From an uncultured Flavobacteriales bacterium (GTDB lineage Bacteria; Bacteroidota; Bacteroidia; Flavobacteriales_D; Crocinitomicaceae): a stretch of 64,000 nucleotides of DNA. This document shows, in pieces, positions 30,232 through 38,864 of this stretch (position 1 is its first letter; every line of letters starts with the position of its first letter). Position numbers and translations under genes: made by a program. The DNA lies in NCBI GenBank assembly GCA_913046365.1, contig CAJWRM010000009.1:1-64000 (forward strand), written 5' to 3'. Under the pieces are notes generated by a model. It was given only the letters and a program-made list of their open reading frames with translations. It had not been told where the DNA came from and did no database searches.

Positions 30232-33200
30232 TTCCATTGTTTTTGATTGGTGTTTCAGGAGGTGTTGGAGTCTCTTTTTCCTTTTTTGAATTTACTTTAT
30301 TTCCGGAACTAGAATTCGCTTTGGGTTGCCCACTTTTTGGTGCTTGCTTAGAGGAACTTCCTTTTGTACTTTGTCCTCCTTTCGGTTTGCTTGTTTTATT
30401 AGGCGTCTTATTTCCTTTATTACTCTTAGGACTTTTCCCATTGTTTATGTTTCCATTGTTCCCGTTGTTATTGTTTCCAGGGTTTTGAGGAGCCTCGATG
30501 GTTGGATTGTAAATCACAGAAATATTTGAATTTGCCGCACCACAGGTATTTTGAATTCTAATGGCAAAAACATTATTTCCAGGTGTCAAATTAACTGTCG
30601 CACTTAGCATTTCTGTATTGCTATTGAAGCTAAATGGTACTGGAGAACCATTGAATGTGAACTGAATATTTGATTCGTCTAAAGCATTATTAGCCATAGC
30701 TTGAAGTGTGAAGCTTTCACTTGTAACTACAGTATTCACAAGTGCAGGATTGATCCAATTAACCGATGGGTTTTTACATCTTAGAATTGAAATCGTCTCT
30801 GAATCAGAACCACAAGGGCTAACAGCATAAATTACGATGGTATTCATTCCATTAATTAGCGGAATAGAGCCAGTTAACGTGCCATTTGTAATTTGAAAAT
30901 ATGAGCTGGCAACACTATGGCCGTTCACGCTAATTGTTACGGTTGTGCTTGCAGCGTAATTATTTATCCCTACGGTCAAAGGAACAGCCGATGTCATGAT
31001 TACGGATGGCGTTGAACTATTCAATACAACATCAGGTATTAAACAAGGTTCATAAGTGATTGAGATACTTTCAGTATCCTCCCCACATGGATTTTTAGCG
31101 TTGATGACAACTGTATTGATACCATCGCTTAGTGTAACCTGAGCTTTAATGATTCCATTATTATACGCAAATGGGACAGGAGATCCATTATTTGATAAGG
31201 TGATTTGACTTATGTCACTTATATTCGTCAGCTTTGCGATGATTTGAACCTTTTGAGATGTGCTTTGAATCGCATTACTTGTCGGAACTTTTAAGGTTAT
31301 ACTAGGTGGCTGACAATCGTCATAAACAATTGTTAAGTTTTCACTTGCCTCTCCACATGGAGTATTTACAGTAATATTGAAATTATTTAAGCCTGGTCCA
31401 AGTGTTACATTACTTGACAATTTCCCTTTTACAAACGAAAAGTTGATGTTTTTCCCATTGTGCTTTACAGAGATTTCCTTGGCTAGCTTAACATTGCTCA
31501 AACTTGCCATTATAGTGTACGCAGAATTACTCACCGAAACATTGGTTCCTCCATTTAAAGCGCCCAAACTAGTTATTGAAATCGCAGGATCTTTGCAATC
31601 ATTATAGATCACGTGTAATGTCTCTATTGCTGTTCCACAATCGTTAGAGGCACTAACAGTGAAGTAATTGTCTCCAGGAACAAGCGATATATTCCCTGAT
31701 ACAGTATTGTTCGCTGGATTGAATTGAAGGCCTGAAATATTCTTACCGTTTAGCTTATAGGATATGTTCTGTGACCCAAATATTTCATTCATGGTAATAT
31801 TTAATGCTAAACCCTGCTGCAGTGTAATTAAGCCTGTTTGAACTCCATTAAACACAATGGAAGGTGCGATACAATTTTCAAAATCAATTGTAAATACTTC
31901 TGAATCTGAACCACAATCGTTTTGTACATTAATAGATATTGTATTAATTCCTGGCACTAAAACAAGTGAGAAGCTTAATAGCTGATTTGTAAAAGAGGCA
32001 GCCGATAGATTCATTAGCTTACCATTCAGCTTAACACTGATATTATTCTTGATAACATCTGTACCTGTAATTTTAATATCAATGTTTTGATTCTGGTTGT
32101 TGCTTGTTGCTCCTGACGCAGAAGGATGAATCAACTCAATAATTGGCGTTTCACATTGATTATAGATAATCGTATTGTTAATTGTTCCTTGGCCGCAGTC
32201 GTTGGCAAAGTCTATTCGAATCAAATTTTGTCCTGGTTCTAGAGATAAATTACTTTGCAAGAGCCCTGTTGTTGGATTAAAACTGAAGCCAAATATCTGG
32301 TTGTTGTTTACAAATAGTCTCACCATTGCCCCATCTGAGATTTCAAGTATGCTTGCTTGAACCATAACGTAAGGTGATTCAACCGTTGGACTTGCCATGT
32401 TCATGAATACCCCAGTTGGTGCTTTACAATTTGTATACTCAATATTTAGTCGATCCGTATCACTACCACAGTTGTTCGCAGCAGAGATGAAAAAAGTATT
32501 GTTTCCTTCAGCCAATGTTACTGAAGCTGAAAATACATTTGTATTGAAATTATAGCTAAACAATAAAGGGTTTTGATTGATATCAGTAAATAAGATTTCT
32601 GAAGTGTTGTTTACATTGAGAATTTGTGCGCTTATTGACATTACCCCTTGGTTAACTTGCGCGTCATTGGCATTTAAAATATTTACGACCGGTGAGGGAC
32701 AAGGTGTATTGGTATATTCAATATTGATCTGGTCTGTATCCCCACCGCAGCTATTTATCGCAGAAATATAAAACGTGTTACTGCCTTGGACCAGGTTAAC
32801 TGACGCGGTCATCGTTCTTGAATTGAAGTCATAGTTAAAGGGAAGCGCAACTTGGTTCGCGTTAGTGAAAGATATTTCAGAAATTGCGTTAACGTTTTCA
32901 ATCTGTGCGCTAATAGATACCGTACCCTGAGCAACAGATGAATTGTTTCCGTTTAGGATGTTTACCATTGGAGATGGGCAATTTATGTTTGTATGCTGCA
33001 CAGTTATTTGTTCAGCATCACTACCACAATTATTCGCTGCTGAAACATAAAAGAGGTTGTTTCCTTCTACAAGTGTAACTGTCGCAGTAAGCATATTGGT
33101 ATTCGCATCAAAGCTAAATGGCAGATAAACTTGGTTTGCGTTCAAAAGCTTGATTTCAGCTGCGGTATTAACATTTTCAACTTGCACAGTAATAGACATC

Positions 33201-34711
33201 GTACCTTGAGTAATCGAAGCATTATTCGTATTCAAGATATTTACAATTGGCGAAGGGCAATTTATATTGGTGTATTGAACAATTATTTGTTCAGCGTCAC
33301 TGCCGCAATTGTTTACTGCAGAAACCTCAAAAATATTGTTTCCGTCAACAAGGATAACCGTTGCAGTAAGCATGTTCGTATTGACATCAAAATTAAATGG
33401 CAAAGAAACCTGGTTTGCATCCACAAGCTTAATATCACCCGCGTTATTGACATTTTCAACTTGTGCATTAATAGCCATTGTACCTTGAGCAACTGAAACA
33501 TTATTTGTATTAAAAATATTTACAATAGGCGAAGGACAGCTTGTAAATCCTGAAGAAGAGCTAGTCGTATTTTGGATATTTAGCCGTTCCAAGTCGGTGC
33601 CACAGTTTGTCGTCGCTTTAAGCGTAAATATATTATTTCCTGGCACCAAAGAAACGGTAGCCGTCACATTGTTCGTAGTAGCATCATAATCAAAAGGTAG
33701 AGGCATATTGTTCTTATCTGTAAGCTTTATTTGACTTACAGCATTCACATTGGTCAACTTCGCATTTATCACTACAGTTCCCGCACCAGACGATGTGTTA
33801 TTCGTGTTAAGAATGTCAACAATAGGTGTCGGACAGCTCGTGAATCCAGATGCTGATGGGTTAGATGCTGGTTGAGATGGACGCGTGTTATTTGAGCCAC
33901 CAAGTCTTAATCTCACAAATGCTGAGGTGTAGTGGTATAAATCATTTTCGAGTCTCGGTGCTTCTGAGACATAGCCATCAAATTGATCTCCACGTGTGAA
34001 TGTTGTTTTATGCTCTAAACCAATTGATGCATTTCCAAAATCATATGCCAAACCAAATCCAAGGCTAGGCATAAAATATTTTTGTCTGTCGATCAGATTT
34101 GTCTCGAAGTCAAAGTCTAAGTCATTGTTTAGCATTTGCTCCTCAGTGTATAATAAAGTATTATCCCCAGTTTCATTAAGTGTCGTCAAGTCTGCCATAA
34201 TTGATTTCCAAGAAAACCCTAACCCTCCAAATATATATGGGTCTAGGCCTGTTTTTTCGCGTAACCGATTAAGGTGTATGACCAATTCAAGGCTCAGGCG
34301 ATCCAATTTGGTATAATAATTTGGTATAAATCCACCATAAGCGTTATTGTATTGATCATAGATCGATTGCGCATCCTCACTTATAGAGGTTATAGATGAA
34401 TCTAGCTCCGAATTTTGTCCATACCAGTGGCCGCGTAGGTATCTACCTCTGAGGTCAAAACTCAACATTTTACCATATTCGTAATTAAAAGATTTACCAA
34501 GAAACAAACTCCATCCTGTCGGATTTGTAGACCTTAATGATTCTGATTGAGGCTCTCTTACATCCCATGAGTTGTCAATATCGGAACTGCTCCAAGTTGC
34601 TCCATAGTTAAATCCAATAAACCATTTGGAGTCATAGTTGTTTTTATCCTTTTGTCCATGGATGCTTCCACAGAGTAATAATGTCAATGGGAGGAGGTAT
34701 AAGTTTTTCAT
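30215..34711 (-). CDS. Repeat protein: N-terminal outer-membrane beta-barrel-like domain, about 12 Cys-containing Ig-like repeats, low-complexity basic tail
   Basis: Repeats of the form 'CPSPIVNILNTNNASITQGTMSI...QVENVN...LPFSFDANTNMLTATVTLVEGNNLFYVSAANNCGSDAEQITVQ'; tail 'NNNNGNNGNINNGKSPKSNKGNKTPNKTSKPKGGQ'. Confidence 0.85.
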   Translation of the reverse strand: MKNLYLLPLTLLLCGSIHGQKDKNNYDSKWFIGFNYGATWSSSDIDNSWDVREPQSESLRSTNPTGWSLFLGKSFNYEYGKMLSFDLRGRYLRGHWYGQNSELDSSITSISEDAQSIYDQYNNAYGGFIPNYYTKLDRLSLELVIHLNRLREKTGLDPYIFGGLGFSWKSIMADLTTLNETGDNTLLYTEEQMLNNDLDFDFETNLIDRQKYFMPSLGFGLAYDFGNASIGLEHKTTFTRGDQFDGYVSEAPRLENDLYHYTSAFVRLRLGGSNNTRPSQPASNPSASGFTSCPTPIVDILNTNNTSSGAGTVVINAKLTNVNAVSQIKLTDKNNMPLPFDYDATTNNVTATVSLVPGNNIFTLKATTNCGTDLERLNIQNTTSSSSGFTSCPSPIVNIFNTNNVSVAQGTMAINAQVENVNNAGDIKLVDANQVSLPFNFDVNTNMLTATVILVDGNNIFEVSAVNNCGSDAEQIIVQYTNINCPSPIVNILNTNNASITQGTMSITVQVENVNTAAEIKLLNANQVYLPFSFDANTNMLTATVTLVEGNNLFYVSAANNCGSDAEQITVQHTNINCPSPMVNILNGNNSSVAQGTVSISAQIENVNAISEISFTNANQVALPFNYDFNSRTMTASVNLVQGSNTFYISAINSCGGDTDQINIEYTNTPCPSPVVNILNANDAQVNQGVMSISAQILNVNNTSEILFTDINQNPLLFSYNFNTNVFSASVTLAEGNNTFFISAANNCGSDTDRLNIEYTNCKAPTGVFMNMASPTVESPYVMVQASILEISDGAMVRLFVNNNQIFGFSFNPTTGLLQSNLSLEPGQNLIRIDFANDCGQGTINNTIIYNQCETPIIELIHPSASGATSNNQNQNIDIKITGTDVIKNNISVKLNGKLMNLSAASFTNQLLSFSLVLVPGINTISINVQNDCGSDSEVFTIDFENCIAPSIVFNGVQTGLITLQQGLALNITMNEIFGSQNISYKLNGKNISGLQFNPANNTVSGNISLVPGDNYFTVSASNDCGTAIETLHVIYNDCKDPAISITSLGALNGGTNVSVSNSAYTIMASLSNVKLAKEISVKHNGKNINFSFVKGKLSSNVTLGPGLNNFNITVNTPCGEASENLTIVYDDCQPPSITLKVPTSNAIQSTSQKVQIIAKLTNISDISQITLSNNGSPVPFAYNNGIIKAQVTLSDGINTVVINAKNPCGEDTESISITYEPCLIPDVVLNSSTPSVIMTSAVPLTVGINNYAASTTVTISVNGHSVASSYFQITNGTLTGSIPLINGMNTIVIYAVSPCGSDSETISILRCKNPSVNWINPALVNTVVTSESFTLQAMANNALDESNIQFTFNGSPVPFSFNSNTEMLSATVNLTPGNNVFAIRIQNTCGAANSNISVIYNPTIEAPQNPGNNNNGNNGNINNGKSPKSNKGNKTPNKTSKPKGGQSTKGSSSKQAPKSGQPKANSSSGNKVNSKKEKETPTPPETPIKNNGKGKGR
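30505..33840 (-). repeat. About 12 tandem coding repeats of roughly 85-100 codons
   Basis: Each unit starts C-x-x-P and ends ...NxCG...; the first few units after the barrel are the most alike at DNA level, later ones diverged. Confidence 0.8.
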
Positions 34712-34795
34712 ATCATTATGGGTTTCCTACTGATGTGTAATTATTGTGCCAAATTAATTAAAAATCGTACGAATTGCTTTATCCTATGAATAAAT

Positions 34796-34828
34796 AGGCT
34801 TGTATGCCTTTATTTTATTATGCTTATG
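34796..34828 (-). terminator. Possible terminator downstream of the 34853-35734 gene
   Basis: ATAAA(ta)GGC-ttgtat-GCCTTTAT imperfect hairpin with flanking A/T. Confidence 0.35.
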
Positions 34829-34852
34829 AGTAATTGTTAAAGTTCTGTTATT

Positions 34853-35734
34853 TTATTTTTCAAAGTATTCGTAGCTTGTAAAGCGTAAAATTTCCATGAA
34901 GTTCGTGCCTGGATTCCGGCGTATAAGCGAATATAGAAGCTGCGTCTTAGTATCATAAATGATTTGTAAGTCATTTACTAAGGTGTTCATTTTTTTTTGC
35001 AACCTTTCGGTAATATTTCCAAATGGATCATATGAGAAAGTCAATGTTTCGACAGGATCCGGATTTTTATCATAGTAGGTGTCAATTCCTATTAGATAAC
35101 CTTTTTCATTATACTCATATTTCTTTACAGAAATTGTCCCACTTCTTTTGAGCTTATCCTGAGAAGAAATTAGATATCCATCTTCGTCAAATGCGTCAAA
35201 CGAGATGAGATATGGTAAACCATAGGAGTTATACGTTGTTTTTTTTATGCCATTATAACTGAATGTCTCTTCGTTGATTTCGGTTCTGTTTATTGTCGTT
35301 CCATTATCATCGATGCTCACGCGAAAGTTTACGATTTTTATGCTTCTTTTAAGACTGTCATAGTGGATTACTTTTTCGGTAATACCCCCATACTCGCTTT
35401 TTTTTATGGTGCTTAATGCGCCAACCGTATTGTAGCTGTAGTATTGAACAAGTGTATCTAGTTTTTTTCCGTTCCATTTTAAATCAACAATGGAGACAAG
35501 TCTTCCTTGTTTATCAAAACTATAGCTATAGCTTCCAGGAACTTCTCTTATACGTTCTCCATTCTTTTTAAAAGAGTAAGACCCTTTTATTTTTTTTATC
35601 CCGTTTTTTTGGATGAATTTTTCATTGAAAAATTGTGGAACCTCGAAAGCTTCTCCGCTTTGATTCAGAATCATTTGGCCTATTGAAGGAAGGCTATAAA
35701 TACATAATGCGCAACAAAAAATATAATTCTTCAA
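34853..35734 (-). CDS. Hypothetical secreted protein with YD/RHS-like short repeats
   Basis: 'YSYSFDKQGRLVSIVDLKWNGK', 'YYSYNTVGALSTIKKSEYGG', 'KKYEYNEKGYLIGIDTYYDKN' motifs. Confidence 0.65.
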   Translation of the reverse strand: MKNYIFCCALCIYSLPSIGQMILNQSGEAFEVPQFFNEKFIQKNGIKKIKGSYSFKKNGERIREVPGSYSYSFDKQGRLVSIVDLKWNGKKLDTLVQYYSYNTVGALSTIKKSEYGGITEKVIHYDSLKRSIKIVNFRVSIDDNGTTINRTEINEETFSYNGIKKTTYNSYGLPYLISFDAFDEDGYLISSQDKLKRSGTISVKKYEYNEKGYLIGIDTYYDKNPDPVETLTFSYDPFGNITERLQKKMNTLVNDLQIIYDTKTQLLYSLIRRNPGTNFMEILRFTSYEYFEK

Positions 35735-35737
35735 TAT

Positions 35738-37282
35738 CTATGTTAAATTTAGAAGTAGTTTTTTCCAGCCAAGCTCATTTTCCAATATTCCTTCAATTGC
35801 TGAAAGTGCTATTCGTTCTTGCTTCATTGTGTCCCTGAACCGAATTGTTACTGTTTTATCTTCTTTGGTTTGATGGTCTATTGTAATGCAGATAGGTGTT
35901 CCAATAGCATCTTGTCTTCTATACCGTTTCCCAATTGAATCTTTTTGGTCAATCTGAAAGTTGTAATCAAATTTAAGTGTGTTAGCCAATTCATTCGCAA
36001 TATCGGGGAGCCCATCTTTTTTTACCAATGGTAAAATTGCCACCTTAACTGGAGCGAGTGGCGCAGGGATCTTTAAGACTGTTCGTGTCGTGTTTCCTTC
36101 TAGTGCTTCTTTTTTGAAAGCCGCACTAAGAACAGCTAAAAACATTCGATCTAAACCTATTGACGTTTCAATTACATATGGCACATAGCTTTTGTTTAAT
36201 TCGGGATCAAAATAGCTGAGCTTTTTGCTAGAATGTTGCTCGTGCTGCTTTAAATCAAAGTCTGTTCTAGAATGTATGCCCTCAAGCTCTTTGAATCCCA
36301 TTGGGAAATCAAATTCAATATCACATGCTGCATTTGCATAATGTGCAAGTTTTATATGGTCATGAAATCTATGCAAATCCTCTCCCAGGTTTAGGTTCTT
36401 ATGCCATTTTTCCCTCTGAGACTTCCAATAGTCATACCATTTCAGCTCTTCTCCTGGCGGTACAAAAAACTGCATTTCCATTTGTTCAAATTCACGCATT
36501 CGAAAAATGAATTGTCTGGCTATAATTTCGTTTCGAAAGGCTTTCCCAATTTGAGCAATACCAAATGGGATTTTCATTCGGCCAGATTTTTGAACATTTA
36601 AGAAGTTGACAAAAATACCTTGAGCCGTTTCTGGTCTTAGGTAAATCGTTGAGGCATCTCCAGCTACTGAACCCATTTCTGTTGAGAACATTAAGTTAAA
36701 CTGCCTTACCTCTGTCCAGTTTTTCGATCCAGATATTGGACATGATATTTCTAGATCGACAATTAGGTTCCTGAGCGATTCTAGATCATTTTCCTCTAAT
36801 GATTTTTTCATTGAGGCCTCTATATCATCTATTTTTTTTTGGTTGCGAAGAACATTTGGGTTTGTTTTTCTAAACTCCGTTTCATCAAATTTATCAGCAA
36901 ATCGCTTTTTACCTTTAGTAATTTCCTTGATGATTTTTTTATTTATTTTCTCCATGTGCTCTTCTAAAAGAACATCTGCTCGGTATCTTTTTTTGGAATC
37001 TTTATTGTCAATTAATGGGTCGTTAAATGCATCAACGTGTCCTGAGGCCTTCCAGGTTTTTGGGTGCATAAATATGGAGGCATCAAGACCAACAATATTT
37101 TGGTTTAGTTGTGTCATTGATTTCCACCAATATTGCTTGATGTTGTTTTTTAGCTCAGCACCGAGCTGACCATAATCATATGTAGCGGCAAGGCCGTCAT
37201 ATATTTCTGAAGAAGGAAAAACAAAACCATATTCTTTGGCATGCGAAATGATTTCTTTAAGCTTATCTTGTTTTTGTTCCAT
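35738..37282 (-). CDS. glyS: Glycyl-tRNA synthetase
   Basis: 'LKEIISHAKEYGFVFPSSEIYDGLAATYDYGQLGAELKNNIKQYWW', 'YLRPETAQGIFVNFLNV', 'PFGIAQIGKAFRNEIIARQFIFRMREFEQMEMQFF'. Confidence 0.97.
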   Translation of the reverse strand: MEQKQDKLKEIISHAKEYGFVFPSSEIYDGLAATYDYGQLGAELKNNIKQYWWKSMTQLNQNIVGLDASIFMHPKTWKASGHVDAFNDPLIDNKDSKKRYRADVLLEEHMEKINKKIIKEITKGKKRFADKFDETEFRKTNPNVLRNQKKIDDIEASMKKSLEENDLESLRNLIVDLEISCPISGSKNWTEVRQFNLMFSTEMGSVAGDASTIYLRPETAQGIFVNFLNVQKSGRMKIPFGIAQIGKAFRNEIIARQFIFRMREFEQMEMQFFVPPGEELKWYDYWKSQREKWHKNLNLGEDLHRFHDHIKLAHYANAACDIEFDFPMGFKELEGIHSRTDFDLKQHEQHSSKKLSYFDPELNKSYVPYVIETSIGLDRMFLAVLSAAFKKEALEGNTTRTVLKIPAPLAPVKVAILPLVKKDGLPDIANELANTLKFDYNFQIDQKDSIGKRYRRQDAIGTPICITIDHQTKEDKTVTIRFRDTMKQERIALSAIEGILENELGWKKLLLNLT

Positions 37283-37286
37283 GTAA

Positions 37287-37294
37287 CAAAGATA
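37287..37294 (-). promoter_or_regulatory. -7 element TATCTTTG of glyS, 4 nt from the ATG
   Basis: Minus strand TATCTTTG-TTAC-ATG. Confidence 0.5.
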
Positions 37295-37350
37295 GTGCAG
37301 TTCCTTACTTTTTGAAGAATATTGAGATAAATAATAAGGGAATATTGTAT

Positions 37351-37358
37351 TACTTTTG
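37351..37358 (+). promoter_or_regulatory. -7 element TACTTTTG of the cyclase-family gene
   Basis: TACTTTTG-ATTC-ATG(37363); the more probable start ATG(37384) is 25 nt downstream. Confidence 0.45.
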
Positions 37359-37383
37359 ATTCATGATTTTACAACTAAACGAA

Positions 37384-38112
37384 ATGGAATTCATTGATAC
37401 CTTGAAACCCATCGATTTATCAATAGAACTCAAAGCCGATGGACCAAGATTGAAGGCTTGGGGCCAGGGAGATCCTAAAGTACAGCCGGTTCGGGATAAT
37501 AACTTTATTGGGAGTGTTGCTGAAGGAGGTGTTGTAAACTTCAAAAATATTTTTTTTAATCCTCATGCCCATTTAACCCATACGGAATGTTGTGGTCATA
37601 TCACAAAAGAATTTCATTCTGTTAATGATAGCCTGAGTAGATATTTTTTTAACGCTCAGCTTGTGACTGTTGAGCCAAAGAAAATAAAGAATGATTCAAT
37701 AATTACGCTGCAACAGATGCGTGATCTGGATTTACATGAAAATATTGAAGCAATTGTAATAAGAACCCTTCCAAATAATGAATATAAAAGGAACTTCACC
37801 TATTCGGGAACGAATCCGCCATATTTAGATAGTAAGGTGGCTAAATTTCTCATAGATAAAGGAGTAGAGCATCTTTTGGTTGATTTACCTTCCGTAGATA
37901 AAGAGCAGGATGATGGGGTACTCGCTTTTCATCATACTTTTTGGAACGTTCCTGAAAATCCAAATAAGACGAGAACAATTACAGAGTTTATTTTTGCTCC
38001 TTCAAATGTTGAGGATGGCTTGTATATTCTCAATCTGCAAATGAGTGCTTTTAGCAATGATGCTAGTCCAAGTAGACCAATATTGTATTCTAGGGAAAAA
38101 AGAAACCTTTGA
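37384..38112 (+). CDS. Cyclase family protein (kynurenine formamidase-like)
   Basis: 'FFNPHAHLTHTECCGHI' metal-binding-like motif, 'NPPYLDSKVAKFLIDKGVEHLLVDLPSVDKEQDDGVLAFHHTFW'; ORF opens at 37363 but the promoter position suggests ATG 37384. Confidence 0.8.
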   Translation: MEFIDTLKPIDLSIELKADGPRLKAWGQGDPKVQPVRDNNFIGSVAEGGVVNFKNIFFNPHAHLTHTECCGHITKEFHSVNDSLSRYFFNAQLVTVEPKKIKNDSIITLQQMRDLDLHENIEAIVIRTLPNNEYKRNFTYSGTNPPYLDSKVAKFLIDKGVEHLLVDLPSVDKEQDDGVLAFHHTFWNVPENPNKTRTITEFIFAPSNVEDGLYILNLQMSAFSNDASPSRPILYSREKRNL

Positions 38113-38130
38113 GAAAATCTATAGGGATGT

Positions 38131-38265
38131 AAGGACAGGGCTTCTCACACAGTTGGTCCAAGTTGGACCTTGCTAAAACTATTAAACTCTTATCATTAGA
38201 TGATACAAATCTAGCTTCTCCAAGCAAGATTTTAAAGTTGCGTGAGAAGGGACCTGTTTATCCTT
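38131..38265 (-). ncRNA. Structured ncRNA, copy 1 (diverged)
   Basis: Helices (+ coords) 131-135/261-265, 136-139/253-256, 141-151/239-249; hairpins GGTCC/GGACC 155-159/165-169 and 207-217/222-232 with GGAG loop on the - strand; shares the 23-nt core 38173-38195 with copies 2 and 3. Confidence 0.7.
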
Positions 38266-38270
38266 AACTG

Positions 38271-38278
38271 TAAAGGTA
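38271..38278 (-). promoter_or_regulatory. -7-like box TACCTTTA upstream of ncRNA copy 1
   Basis: One mismatch to TAnnTTTG, 5 nt from the structure start. Confidence 0.4.
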
Positions 38279-38355
38279 TGAAAAAAGCTGAAAAAAACAC
38301 GTCTGTATAGCTTATAAAGATTGGCTTATTCAAAAATGATTTTGTTTACAAATAG

Positions 38356-38377
38356 AAAAAAGGCCTATAAAGGCCTT
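38356..38377 (-). terminator. Intrinsic terminator of ncRNA copy 2
   Basis: Minus strand AAGGCCT-TTAT-AGGCCTT followed by U tract (6 As on + at 38356-38361). Confidence 0.75.
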
Positions 38378-38549
38378 CGTTATTGATTGTTTGTGTTACT
38401 GCAAGTTATTAAATAAGGTACAGGAACTTCTTATGCAATGACCCTGGCGGGTCGACTAAAACTATTAAACTCTTATCAAACTAGAAATAAAACTGCTTCT
38501 CCAAGCAGTTAACTTTTGCATAAGAAGTTGCCTGTGTCTCTCCTTATTT
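38356..38549 (-). ncRNA. Structured ncRNA, copy 2
   Basis: Core 38412-38548: helices 412-418/542-548, 420-424/531-535, perfect 14-bp 425-438/516-529; hairpins 440-444/449-453 and 491-498/503-510; terminator at its - strand 3' end. Confidence 0.82.
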
Positions 38550-38554
38550 CACTC

Positions 38555-38562
38555 CTAAGATA
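38555..38562 (-). promoter_or_regulatory. -7-like box TATCTTAG upstream of ncRNA copy 2
   Basis: Same position relative to the RNA as TATATTAG in copy 3; one mismatch to TAnnTTTG; no clear -33 element. Confidence 0.45.
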
Positions 38563-38664
38563 TATACTTAAGTGAGCTTGAGTAGTCTCGATGAATATTT
38601 GTGTCAGATTGTTGAAGAAAAGTGTATTTTCACTTATTATTAGTGCTTTCAGAGCTTGTGAAAT

Positions 38665-38689
38665 AAAAAAAAGGCCTCGAAAGGCCTTT
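38665..38689 (-). terminator. Intrinsic terminator of ncRNA copy 3
   Basis: Minus strand AAAGGCCT-TTCG-AGGCCTTT followed by further Ts (8 As on + at 38665-38672). Confidence 0.78.
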
Positions 38690-38859
38690 ATATTGATTGT
38701 TTGTGCTACTGCAAGTTATTAAATAAGGTACAGGAACTTCTCATGCAATGACCCTGGCGGGTCGACTAAAACTATTAAACTCTTATCAAACTAGAAATAA
38801 AACTGCTTCTCCAAGCAGTTAACTTTTGCATAAGAAGTTGCCTGCGTCTCTCCTTATTT
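38665..38859 (-). ncRNA. Structured ncRNA, copy 3
   Basis: Core 38722-38858 is 135/137 identical to copy 2 at +310 bp; same folds and a - strand terminator. Confidence 0.82.
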
Positions 38860-38864
38860 CATCG

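Noticed and set aside
33131-33496. 121-aa + strand ORF across the repeat region
   Set aside because: Arises from antisense reading of the repeats; its own internal repetition mirrors the real minus-strand gene.
38131-38858. Plus-strand reading of the structured repeats
   Set aside because: On + the copy differences are A.C mismatches and the hairpins have no U tract after them; on - they are G.U wobbles and each of copies 2 and 3 ends in a hairpin/poly-U terminator.
38131-38858. Integron attC array, retron or CRISPR
   Set aside because: No cassette ORFs, integrase, reverse transcriptase, cas genes or short direct-repeat/spacer periodicity; only three long structured units.
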